The notes below the pieces were generated by a model. The model searched no databases. It was not told the DNA's origin and was given only the letters and a program-made list of their open reading frames with translations. From Bacillus haynesii (GTDB lineage: Bacteria > Bacillota > Bacilli > Bacillales > Bacillaceae), in the NCBI RefSeq assembly GCF_001969855.1, contig NZ_MRBL01000003.1, positions 124,001 through 188,000 of the forward strand: DNA of 64,000 bases, written 5' to 3'. Below are positions 38,958-46,679 of this stretch, in pieces; the stretch's first letter is position 1; every line of letters begins with the position of its first letter. The position numbers and the translations under genes are program-made.

Positions 38958-40003
38958 TATTTGTTTAAGAACACCGTTTGGTTCGTTTCGCTGCTTTTTT
39001 GCGCGGCTTCGATCATCCGGATGACATCGCGTCCTTCTTCCGCCGTGACAGGCAGGCTGCCGCCTTCAAGAATGCTTGAAGCAAGCTGCTTATAATAGGT
39101 TAAGTATGAACCCGGGAGCGTTTCAACGGTTTCCTTAATGACCTCGTCGCCTTCAACTGTGGCCAGTTCCCCGTAATATTCGGGTTGATCGGCTCCCCAC
39201 TCATCGCCTTCAGGTTTTTGACCCGCTCTGAGTGCATCCTCCTGGCCGTCGATACCGTATTTAATAAAGCTTCCTTTTGAGCCGTGGATTTGGTAGCGGG
39301 GACCGTTAGCCGGAACAATCGAACCCGAGTGGAGAATCACTTGGCGCTGATCATAGTGAAGGACGACATGGAAGTAATCGTCTGTTTCCGCATTGGCTCT
39401 CTGCGCGGTCACTTGAGCGGTGACGCTGTTCGGCTTGCCGAATAAATGAAGCGCCTGATCGATCAAGTGTGAACCTAAATCGTACAGTGCGCCTGAGCCC
39501 GGTCCTTTCTGCTCTCTCCAGCGCTGTCTGACATTCGGGCGGAACCGGTCGTAGGAGGCGTGGAATGTGTTGACCTCTCCGAGGCGCCCTTCTTTGATGA
39601 GCTGTTTGATCGTCAAAAAGTCGTTATCCCATCTTCGGTTGTGGTAGACGCTGAGTAGCACGTCTTTTTCTTTCGCGGCATTGATGAGCTTTTCCGCTTC
39701 TTCCGCCGTGGCCGTCATCGGCTTTTCAAGGACGACATGCTTTCCGGCGCGGATGCACTCTTTCGCCATTTCATAATGAAGGCCGCTCGGCGTCGTCACG
39801 ATGACGAGATCAATGTCCGGGTCATTTGTGATGTCTTTGATCGTACTGACGGCTTCCGCTTCGGGGAGGTCCTGTTTGACTTGTTCTTTCCTCGAAGTCA
39901 TCACCTTTCGAATCTCATAATCTGCTAACACCGATAATAAAGGCGCATGAAACACCGAACCTGACAAACCGTATCCTAATATCCCTGTGCGAACCTTGTT
40001 CAC
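38957..40003 (-). CDS. iolW: scyllo-Inositol dehydrogenase (NADP+), IolW-like
   Basis: 348 residues of the Gfo/Idh/MocA oxidoreductases. Rossmann motif GILGYGLSGSVFHAPLL near 8-24, the EKP motif in HVVLEKPMTATAEEAEKL near 95, and the catalytic GSGALYDLGSHLIDQALHLFG near 172 with the conserved D-x3-H. B. subtilis IolW (YvaA) interconverts scyllo-inosose and scyllo-inositol with NADP(H); high similarity to it supports the name. GGAGAGGAG before the start. Monocistronic. Confidence 0.9.
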   Translation of the reverse strand: MNKVRTGILGYGLSGSVFHAPLLSVLADYEIRKVMTSRKEQVKQDLPEAEAVSTIKDITNDPDIDLVIVTTPSGLHYEMAKECIRAGKHVVLEKPMTATAEEAEKLINAAKEKDVLLSVYHNRRWDNDFLTIKQLIKEGRLGEVNTFHASYDRFRPNVRQRWREQKGPGSGALYDLGSHLIDQALHLFGKPNSVTAQVTAQRANAETDDYFHVVLHYDQRQVILHSGSIVPANGPRYQIHGSKGSFIKYGIDGQEDALRAGQKPEGDEWGADQPEYYGELATVEGDEVIKETVETLPGSYLTYYKQLASSILEGGSLPVTAEEGRDVIRMIEAAQKSSETNQTVFLNK

Positions 40004-40353
40004 CAGTCATTCTCCTCTCCCATGTTTGTTTTTAATATGTAATCAACACACCTTTATTTTACCCTGTTTGCCTATTGGAACAAACCTAAAGACCTTTTCA
40101 AATCGGAAAACGGAAGATTTTATCACCATTTTGTTCATTTTAAAGGGCGTCCGGTTATCGTTAAAAACAAAAGCTGATGGGGGGATTCATACAAATGCGG
40201 CGGGAAACCCTGATTGGCTGAGGACGCACGAACCTGCCGAAAAAAACGCGGAAGCCGTTGACTTGCTGCTTGGACTGAAAAGCACGTGTTATCTCTACAA
40301 GTATGAGAGGAAGCATATGCTGCGGATCTTTTCTGCATTGATATGCTTTTTGC
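40004..40353. other. Intergenic region between iolW and the pulcherrimin regulator
   Basis: About 350 bases with no supported gene; the open frame across it has no ribosome-binding site and no recognisable protein. No hairpin or repeat of note until the operators at 40368. Confidence 0.4.
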
Positions 40354-40404
40354 TTGCTTCAAATATCGTTAACTGGTAAACTATTAAATAGTTAACAGGT
40401 TAAC
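40354..40404 (+). promoter_or_regulatory. pchR promoter with two PchR-type palindromes
   Basis: TTGCTT (40354-40359), 17-base spacer, TAAACT (40377-40382). GTTAACTGGTAAAC at 40368-40381 covers the spacer and -10; GTTAACAGGTTAAC at 40391-40404 covers the start region. Strongly suggests autorepression by the MarR-type product. Confidence 0.75.
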
Positions 40405-40422
40405 GATAATAGAAAGGATATG

Positions 40423-40902
40423 ATGACAGTGGAAAACAAAACGTATGAGCAGGCATTTCAAGCCGTTCAGGAATTTATTCTCAATAGAGAAAAGCGGGCT
40501 CAGCATGAACAGCAGGCGTTCGCCAAGGAAGCTTTTCAAGAAGACGACAGCATGCGGAAGCATTGGACCCTGACCCAGCTTCACATTATCTCGCTTATCA
40601 GCGAAAGCGAAGCAGACGTCAATAACGCTTTCCTGGCAGCGAAGCTTCAAATATCAAAGGCGGCAGTGACAAAAGCGGTCAATGTGCTCACAAAGCACGG
40701 GATGATCGAATCGCACAAAAAACCGAACAACAACAAAGAATTGTATTACACATTAACAGACGAGGGGAAACAACTGGCCGACGTTCATGACAGGATGCAC
40801 GAAATTGCAAAGCAGCGCTACATCGAGCTGTTTGATCGGTTTTCCGAATCCGAGCTGGAAACCGTCATCCGCTTTTTAAACGAATGGTCAAAACACATTT
40901 AA
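40423..40902 (+). CDS. pchR: MarR-family regulator of pulcherriminic acid genes (PchR/YvmB)
   Basis: 159 residues. Winged helix near 50-110: LTQLHIISLISESEADVNNAFLAAKLQISKAAVTKAVNVLTKHGMIESHKKPNNNKELYYTLTDEGKQLADVH. The gene heads the pulcherrimin cluster as yvmB does in B. subtilis, whose product represses yvmC-cypX. Several starts are possible (ATG 40420, ATG 40423, GTG 40429) behind AAAGGA at 40413; the first is too close. Two palindromes overlap its own promoter, and the same palindrome precedes yvmC and yvmA. Confidence 0.87.
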   Translation: MTVENKTYEQAFQAVQEFILNREKRAQHEQQAFAKEAFQEDDSMRKHWTLTQLHIISLISESEADVNNAFLAAKLQISKAAVTKAVNVLTKHGMIESHKKPNNNKELYYTLTDEGKQLADVHDRMHEIAKQRYIELFDRFSESELETVIRFLNEWSKHI

Positions 40903-40918
40903 TCAAAAGGAGCAGCGA

Positions 40919-41374
40919 ATGAATAAAAGTGAAGCCCAACAGTTTTTAAGCAACATGTATCAGGACATCGTGTCGGAAATGAATACTGAAAAAATTCCCG
41001 ATTATTTCAGCGAGGATTATGTTCAAGTAACCGACGGCAGTCAAATTGACCTTATGCAGTTTAAAGATCACATGCGGACGCTGAAAAAGGTTGCCCGCAC
41101 GATAACGGTATCGCCCTTTCATGAGTTTTTGTTTGACGAGCGCCTCGAAAGCGCAGCGGTCAGGTATACGGTCAAGGTTGTCAAAAAGAATGGAGACCGG
41201 GGGAGAATTGATATCATCGCGATATTTAAAATGAGTGGTTTTAAAATCGTACAATGCCACGAATTTTCACATGCGAGCGAAGGTAAGGAGGGGTTTGAAG
41301 AGCTGGCGAAGATCAGTGAGGCAGCAATTGAAAAAGCCTCCTCTCGGGAGGAGAAGGCTTTTTCACAAGATTAA
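40919..41374 (+). CDS. NTF2/SnoaL-like protein in the pulcherrimin cluster
   Basis: 151 residues, cystatin/NTF2-like fold by pattern: an N-terminal helix (EAQQFLSNMYQDIVSEMNTEKIPDYFSEDYVQVTDG), then strands ending in RGRIDIIAIFKMSGFKIVQCHEFSH. SnoaL-like proteins include small hydrolases and isomerases; the role here is unknown. It follows pchR by 16 bases with AAAGGAGC upstream, so is in the regulator's transcript. Its last codons form a terminator hairpin shared with convergent cypX, with which it overlaps by four bases. Confidence 0.72.
   Translation: MNKSEAQQFLSNMYQDIVSEMNTEKIPDYFSEDYVQVTDGSQIDLMQFKDHMRTLKKVARTITVSPFHEFLFDERLESAAVRYTVKVVKKNGDRGRIDIIAIFKMSGFKIVQCHEFSHASEGKEGFEELAKISEAAIEKASSREEKAFSQD
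41331..41363. terminator. Terminator hairpin inside the end of the NTF2-like gene
   Basis: GAAAAAGCCTCCTC / GAGGAGAAGGCTTTTTC-type stem (AAAAAGCC...GGCTTTTT) between pchR transcript and cypX; symmetrical, so it can stop both. It is translated as part of the C-terminus on the plus strand. Confidence 0.8.
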
Positions 41375-42591
41375 TGTTTGGCATCAAACCTGATATTGAG
41401 CGACACGGGTCCGCGTGTGTAAAGACCTGTCTCGCGGTAAACGAAATCTTCCTCCAGCTTGATATTCTCCAGCTGATCCAGGACGATATTTGCGACAAGC
41501 TCGATTTCCGTCTTCGCAAACCCCGCTCCTACACAGTTGTGGACGCCTGAACCGAATGCGAGATGCCTGGCTGCGCCGCTGAATGCGCTTTTGACTTCCA
41601 GGTCGCTGCGATGGATGTTGAACTCGTCGGGATCCTCAAACGCTTCAGGATCGCGATTTGCCGCGCCTATCATGCAAAATACAGTCGTCCCTTCTTTGAG
41701 CTCGACTCCGCCGATTTCCGCGTCTTGTGAAAGCTGGCGCGGGATAAGCTGCACCGGCGGCTTGTAGCGCAACGTCTCTGCGATGGCCTGAGGCAGGAGC
41801 GTGCGGTCTTCCAGCACGTCTTTCATTTGATCGGGATGATGAAGCAAATGATAAATCATTAATGCGAGCGTCTTGTCCGCCGGTTCCGTGGCGGCAAGCA
41901 AGATATTGAGAATCAGCGCGCGGATGTCCCGGTCAGACATCGCCACTCCCTCGTATTCGGAAGTGCAAAGGATGGATATTAAATCATGTCCGGGATTTTT
42001 GCGCCTTTCCTCGATAATCGGATTCAAATATTCAGCGAGCTGTTCACTGCATTTGAGGGAATGTTCCCGGTCCTCAGGCGCCTGATTCAAACTGGTAATG
42101 AAATCGGCGACGCCGCTGTGCCAGTTTCTCACCGTTTGGTGGTCGTTCTTGTCCAAACCTAAAATGTCCATCGTCACGCAAACGGCGAACGTTTTGCCGA
42201 AATCATTGACAAGGTCGATCCGTCCTTTCTCAAGATGAGGGGCCAAAAGCCTTTGTGCATTTTCTTTGATGAGCGGTGTGAGGTGATCAAGGGACTCCCC
42301 GATAAAACGGCGCAGAACGATTCTCCTTTTCGCCGTGTGCTCTTTGCCTTTCATTTGGGCGAGCACAGGTCCGCGCATGACGGGCTCGGCCCGTTTGGCA
42401 AGCGATTTCGTTGTAAAGACATCCTGATTCTGGAGCACGCGGCGCACATCCTGGTAGCGGCTGATAAAATAGCTGTCCAGCGACTCTTCATAATGGACGG
42501 GATCAGATTCCCGAAGGTATGAGAAATATTGATACGGATTCTCGTGATATTGTTCTGACAACACGCTGAATGTTTTTAGCGATTGATTCAT
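41371..42591 (-). CDS. cypX: CypX, cytochrome P450 (pulcherriminic acid synthase)
   Basis: 406 residues. It oxidises cyclo(Leu-Leu) to pulcherriminic acid, which chelates iron as the red pigment pulcherrimin. The heme-cysteine loop is [17 protein letters not shown] near residue 350; the I-helix [15 protein letters not shown] near 228 and the [14 protein letters not shown] helix K motif (ExxR) near 285 are present. The start overlaps the yvmC stop by four bases, so the two are translated as a pair from one mRNA. Confidence 0.95.
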   Translation of the reverse strand: MNQSLKTFSVLSEQYHENPYQYFSYLRESDPVHYEESLDSYFISRYQDVRRVLQNQDVFTTKSLAKRAEPVMRGPVLAQMKGKEHTAKRRIVLRRFIGESLDHLTPLIKENAQRLLAPHLEKGRIDLVNDFGKTFAVCVTMDILGLDKNDHQTVRNWHSGVADFITSLNQAPEDREHSLKCSEQLAEYLNPIIEERRKNPGHDLISILCTSEYEGVAMSDRDIRALILNILLAATEPADKTLALMIYHLLHHPDQMKDVLEDRTLLPQAIAETLRYKPPVQLIPRQLSQDAEIGGVELKEGTTVFCMIGAANRDPEAFEDPDEFNIHRSDLEVKSAFSGAARHLAFGSGVHNCVGAGFAKTEIELVANIVLDQLENIKLEEDFVYRETGLYTRGPVSLNIRFDAKH

Positions 42592-43337
42592 ACTCGTTCC
42601 TCCTGCATGCTTTTAGATTCGACACTTTCGTCCGATTCGGAAACCATAAGATATCCTTGATTCGGGCGCATTTTGACAGCAAATTCGTTACGGGAGATCC
42701 GTTCGCCGAGCCTCCATGGACGGTGGTAAGCAAGAAGCGTCTCTTCGACGCCTAAAATATCAGGGGCGGCGATGAAAAACGGAAGTTCAGCGATGACGTA
42801 TTCAACAGCCAGCTCCAGCATGTCTGCGCTGACCTCCCGGACATCCATCCGAATACCCCGGGCCCGTCCGAGGATAGCCGCATGCGACATCTCCAGGCAG
42901 GCTTTCCGAAAATGCGGCTGGTCGAAAAAGGCATCTTCGACTTCCATCCGCAAACGCTGGTATGCGGTCTGGTTCGTGAAATCGGAGAATGTATGGATGG
43001 CCTCGGGGTTGCCGCCATGCGCTTCCAACGCCTTTTCAGCGAATCTCCGGTTCCGTGAGACTTCTTTCCTGACTTTCCGTTCGGCCTTCCCATTTGGGGT
43101 GCCGAGCGCTTCGAGAAGGTTGGCTGCTTCCTTTCCCGCCAAAAGCACGGATACATGTTGAAATTCACGGACGGCCCAGCCGATAAGCCGATGTATATAA
43201 TCTTCGGAAAATCGGCTGTTAAACGGGCTGATGCCAACAAGAACATGGCGTCTGCGTTTTAGTATTTCATTGCAGTTTTGGGTAAGTGTTTCGGTTTTGA
43301 ATGGCCGGTGTTTGCTCTCCATTATAAGCTCTGTCAT
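42588..43337 (-). CDS. yvmC: YvmC, cyclodipeptide synthase (cyclo-dileucine)
   Basis: 249 residues. It uses two Leu-tRNAs to make cyclo(L-Leu-L-Leu), an aminoacyl-tRNA synthetase-like enzyme. Nucleophile Ser37 in [16 protein letters not shown]; the second pocket block [31 protein letters not shown] contains the catalytic Tyr and Glu near 178 and 182 known from the B. licheniformis enzyme structure. The ATG at 43337, behind AAGGAGG, is preferred to the longer frame. First gene of the yvmC-cypX operon. Confidence 0.96.
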   Translation of the reverse strand: MTELIMESKHRPFKTETLTQNCNEILKRRRHVLVGISPFNSRFSEDYIHRLIGWAVREFQHVSVLLAGKEAANLLEALGTPNGKAERKVRKEVSRNRRFAEKALEAHGGNPEAIHTFSDFTNQTAYQRLRMEVEDAFFDQPHFRKACLEMSHAAILGRARGIRMDVREVSADMLELAVEYVIAELPFFIAAPDILGVEETLLAYHRPWRLGERISRNEFAVKMRPNQGYLMVSESDESVESKSMQEERV

Positions 43338-43550
43338 TGATTTCCTCCTTAACGGACATAGAATGACTTCTTTTGCAATCAATGATGGATACGTGCGGCT
43401 TATCGAACTGGGAATAGGCTGGTTTCACTTCGGTATGAATCGAGAAGAAAACAGCGATGGTGCGGGTCATGATGAGGGGTGTAGCATTTGTTCAATCGTT
43501 AAAGCAGGGCAAGGGTTTAAGCTCAAAATCAGGCAAGGTACAGCATAAAA
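43338..43550 (-). other. Long 5' leader of yvmC
   Basis: From the predicted promoter at 43572-43600 to the yvmC start are about 230 bases. No upstream ORF with a good start, no T-box and no terminator could be recognised in it. Such length suggests possible post-transcriptional control. Confidence 0.4.
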
Positions 43551-43600
43551 GTTTACTAGTAAACAATAGTCATTTTATCCCTAACTTTTCCAACTGTCAA
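43551..43600 (-). promoter_or_regulatory. yvmC-cypX promoter with PchR-type palindrome
   Basis: Minus strand: TTGACA (43600-43595), 17-base spacer, TAAAAT (43577-43572), then after seven bases the palindrome GTTTACTAGTAAAC (43564-43551). A repressor there would block start or elongation. Confidence 0.8.
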
Positions 43601-43770
43601 CACAATTCAAATTCAAAATATGAAAATATTCGTAACGTTTTTTTGTAAATCTAAGGAATTGTGATTAGAATAGAAAGGGTAAAACCTTTTTTAAAGGTGT
43701 TTTTCGAGTGAAGGAATCCGAAAAGTAAAAAATATGTAAATAAATTTAAAGCTCCAATAAGAAATGTTCG

Positions 43771-43820
43771 TTGACAATGATAAAGGGGTCATCTACAATT
43801 AATATTGTTAACTGGTAAAC
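43771..43820 (+). promoter_or_regulatory. yvmA promoter with PchR-type palindrome
   Basis: TTGACA (43771-43776), 17-base spacer, TACAAT (43794-43799), seven bases, GTTAACTGGTAAAC (43807-43820), identical to the copy at 40368. Same geometry as the divergent yvmC promoter. A further GTTAAC is at 43836. Confidence 0.82.
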
Positions 43821-43872
43821 GATATTGATAAGATTGTTAACGAATAAACAAAAACAAGGCAGGCGGTTTGAC

Positions 43873-45099
43873 ATGAGGCCAATGAAATTAAATGCTTCTT
43901 TCATTATGTATTTTGTGTGTATCAGCGCCTTTTTCGCATCGTTGAATCAAAATATTTATTCACCCATCATTCCGTTAATCAGAGACTCGTTTCACGTTTC
44001 CGTTTCGATGGTAAACCTGTCCGTCTCGCTGTTCATCTTCATTACAGCTGTGATGCAGATCATTGTCGGCTCAATTGTTGATTTTAAAGGGGCGAGATTT
44101 GTGATGATGGCGAGCATGATCGTAACGGTTATCGCCACAATCGGCTGCGCAGCCGCCCGTGACTTTGGCCTGTTTCTTTTTTTCAGGGTGCTGCAGGCTT
44201 TGGGGACGGCTGCGCTTCCATTAATTGCGGCAACCACAATCGGATCTCTGTTCCAGGGAACGAAGCGGGGCAGTGCGATGGGGACTTATCAAATGCTGCT
44301 TTCCCTTGCGCCGGCAGCGGCGCCCATTCTCGGCGGTTTTATCGGGGAACGTTATAATTATCCGGGTATTTTTTGGTTTTTGACAGTATTGTCAGTTCTT
44401 TTGCTTTTCGGAAATGCGTTTTGCTTTCCGCAGAGCCATGCGGAAAAAAAGACCAATCTCAGCGCGGGCAGCCTGTTGTCGCATTATAAGGACATATTCA
44501 AAAACAGGACGGGAAATGCCGTTTTGGTATTAAGCTACCTTATTTTCTTTATTTATTTTTCAATGATCGTGTATTTGCCGATTTTGCTGACCGATCATTA
44601 TCACCTTGATCTGCAGATCGTCGGCTTGTTGTATTTGCCGATAGCGGTCAGCACGAGTGCCGGCAGCGTGCTGTTTAAGTGGATACAAAAGAGATTATCG
44701 CTCAGACGCCTGTTTTTGATCGGCAATCTGACCGCCGCAGGGAGCGTCGTCTGCTTTGGCTTTACCCATTCGTTTTCGCTTTTCGCCATGTCGGCAGCCC
44801 TCGTTCTTTTCGGCGTCACGATGGGGCTGATTCCGCCGCTCTTCTCTACGATGATGGCGAATGAATTTGAGGAGAACCGCGGCAGTGCGATGGGCATGTT
44901 CAATTTTATCAGGTATACGGGAATGGCCTGCGGTCCCGTTATATCAGGCGTGTTATTGGGATTGTCATCTTCTGTTTTCGTTTTCGGCTGCTTCGGTATC
45001 GTCTATGCTGCGGCCGCCCTTTTGATGATCGCGGTCATGCGGAAAGCAGCTCACACAAAGACGCTGCAAGAACCAAACAAAAAAGCTGCCAGGTCTTAA
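43873..45099 (+). CDS. yvmA: YvmA, MFS transporter of the pulcherrimin cluster
   Basis: 408 residues, 12 membrane segments, DHA1 drug:H+ antiporter type (signature GSIVDFKGARFVMMASMIVT near 70-90 and FFRVLQALGTAALPLIAATTIGSLF near 108-130). In B. subtilis YvmA is thought to export pulcherriminic acid or its precursor. ATG at 43873 with GGCGG upstream; an ATG three codons on also fits. Divergent from yvmC and under the same palindrome. Its stop lies inside a terminator hairpin. Confidence 0.88.
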   Translation: MRPMKLNASFIMYFVCISAFFASLNQNIYSPIIPLIRDSFHVSVSMVNLSVSLFIFITAVMQIIVGSIVDFKGARFVMMASMIVTVIATIGCAAARDFGLFLFFRVLQALGTAALPLIAATTIGSLFQGTKRGSAMGTYQMLLSLAPAAAPILGGFIGERYNYPGIFWFLTVLSVLLLFGNAFCFPQSHAEKKTNLSAGSLLSHYKDIFKNRTGNAVLVLSYLIFFIYFSMIVYLPILLTDHYHLDLQIVGLLYLPIAVSTSAGSVLFKWIQKRLSLRRLFLIGNLTAAGSVVCFGFTHSFSLFAMSAALVLFGVTMGLIPPLFSTMMANEFEENRGSAMGMFNFIRYTGMACGPVISGVLLGLSSSVFVFGCFGIVYAAAALLMIAVMRKAAHTKTLQEPNKKAARS

Positions 45100-45117
45100 A
45101 GCCGGGCAGCTTTTTGA
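45080..45117. terminator. Bidirectional terminator after yvmA
   Basis: AAAAAGCTGCC / GGGCAGCTTTTT stem overlapping the yvmA stop; also the end of the convergent MFS gene. Confidence 0.88.
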
Positions 45118-46317
45118 TTACAGGTCTGTTCTCCACATTTCTTCTTTTACTTGTCTTTTCTCAGACACATAGGCGAACATCGTCAGCGTCAGCCCGCACA
45201 TGGTCATTAGCGCACCGCCTGTGGCAAGGTATGTGTAGGACTCTGATGCATTAAGAATAAGTCCGCCGATCCATGCCCCGAGCGCGTTGGCCAAGTTAAA
45301 TGCAGCGATGCTGACAGAAGTGGCGATCGTTGTTCCGTGTTCAGACGCAGCCACGACCTTTGTTTGCAAAAGAGGCACTGTTCCGAACGCGCCGGCTCCG
45401 AATAAAAACGTCACGATGATGGCGCCGGCAGGATGTCCGCTGACAAAAGGGAAGGCCGCAAGAATCGCCATGAGCGCGATCATCACCCCGATCATGGAGC
45501 GGGTTAACAGGTGAAACGGCACCTTTCCGGCGTAGAAATTGCCGACAACCCCGCCAAATCCGTAGGCGAAAAGGGCGGCTGTAATGCCGAGACTGCCGAA
45601 ACCGGCAGAATGCCGCAGCATCGGTTCAATAAACGTGTAGGCGATGAATACGCCTGAATAGCCAAAAATTGTGATAGCAAAAGAAAAAAGAACTTGCTTA
45701 TTTTTAAACACATCCCATTCATGGATCAATTTAGGGACAACTTTCGGTTTTCTGTGCGGTACCGTCAGCCAAATGCCGGCGAGGCCGATCAATCCGAGGC
45801 AGACGATCATCAGAAAAACGATCCGCCAGTTGAAAAGGTCGCCTAAATAAGAACCGAACGGAACGCCGAGCATCAGGGCGATGGTTAAACCGCCGTTCAT
45901 TGAAGCGGCAGCGGCGGCCCGTTTTTCGGGCGGCACCATTTCGCTGACGAACACCATCGTCGTTGCAAAAAATGCACCATGAATGGATGCTGACAGGATT
46001 CTTGAGATCAACAAAACAGTGAAGTTCGGTGCCAGGAAACTGAGCGCATTCGACAGTACAAACACACTCATCAAGCCGAGCAATACCGGTTTGCGCGGCA
46101 TTTTAACCGAAAATATGGTGACGATCGGCCCCGTCAGACAGACGCTTCCCGCGTATGCCGTTACCAATAACCCGGTAGACGAAATCGGAACAGAGAGATC
46201 CTTTGAAATGGAAGTCAATATACCCATAACGACGTACTCTGTAAAGCCGATGGAAAATGTGCAAATCATAAAAATTGCGATGATCAGTTTGACTGGTGCG
46301 TGCAGTGTTTTTTTCAT
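45118..46317 (-). CDS. MFS transporter, DHA1/AraJ-like
   Basis: 399 residues with 12 membrane segments. Start KLIIAIFMICTFSIGFTEYVVMGILTSISKDLSV and the conserved ASIHGAFFATTMVFVSEMVPPEKRAAAAASMNGGLTIA near 108-145 place it in the AraJ/PbuE-like group of sugar or purine exporters. The substrate is not predictable. Single gene; AAAGGAGGGG upstream of the ATG. Convergent to yvmA. Confidence 0.82.
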   Translation of the reverse strand: MKKTLHAPVKLIIAIFMICTFSIGFTEYVVMGILTSISKDLSVPISSTGLLVTAYAGSVCLTGPIVTIFSVKMPRKPVLLGLMSVFVLSNALSFLAPNFTVLLISRILSASIHGAFFATTMVFVSEMVPPEKRAAAAASMNGGLTIALMLGVPFGSYLGDLFNWRIVFLMIVCLGLIGLAGIWLTVPHRKPKVVPKLIHEWDVFKNKQVLFSFAITIFGYSGVFIAYTFIEPMLRHSAGFGSLGITAALFAYGFGGVVGNFYAGKVPFHLLTRSMIGVMIALMAILAAFPFVSGHPAGAIIVTFLFGAGAFGTVPLLQTKVVAASEHGTTIATSVSIAAFNLANALGAWIGGLILNASESYTYLATGGALMTMCGLTLTMFAYVSEKRQVKEEMWRTDL

Positions 46318-46593
46318 CCTGACCCCTCCTTTTAAAAAACATGAGTTTATATATTAAAAGATCAAAAGACGAATTTCAACCGTTTTTTGCGGATCAATAT
46401 GTTCCCCAAACGTTATGTCGGCGGCACAAAAAGCGCCATCATCATGATGCCAGCGTTTTCATAAAATCTGACATTTCATTTTCAAAATCAAAGGGTAAAC
46501 ATTCCCGCATTCTTGACCCCGACGGCCGCCTGCTGTTGGCGGTTTTTTATTTATCGACCGATTGAACAGCTTCTATTTTAAAATGGTTTCCGA
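46318..46593. other. Intergenic region between MFS gene and rha operon
   Basis: About 275 bases, no convincing gene. It contains an orphan terminator-like hairpin CCGCC / GGCGG at 46526-46542 followed by T6, pointing right, with no gene before it; it may mark the end of a small transcript. Confidence 0.45.
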
Positions 46594-46670
46594 AAAAAGC
46601 GCTTACAAATAAAAACAAAATATGTTACTCTTAAAACAAACATATTCAAAAATAAACAAACAAAAACGGA
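46594..46670 (+). promoter_or_regulatory. rha operon control region: cre-like site and A-rich repeats
   Basis: AAAAAGCGCTTACAA at 46595-46609 resembles a catabolite-responsive element and overlaps a possible -35 TTACAA (46603-46608); -10 candidate TACTCT at 46626. ACAAA/ACAAAC is repeated several times between 46604 and 46670, as at operators of DeoR-type repressors. Confidence 0.5.
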
Positions 46671-46679
46671 GTGATACGC

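Noticed and set aside
39987..40379. 130-codon frame upstream of pchR
   Set aside because: No ribosome-binding site, no recognisable protein, and it runs over the pchR promoter and operators.
42752..43246. Second minus-strand frame within yvmC
   Set aside because: Overlaps the YvmC frame by one base shift; the YvmC frame holds all catalytic residues.
46341..46565. 74-codon frame between the MFS gene and rha
   Set aside because: Extends across a terminator hairpin and has no start signal.
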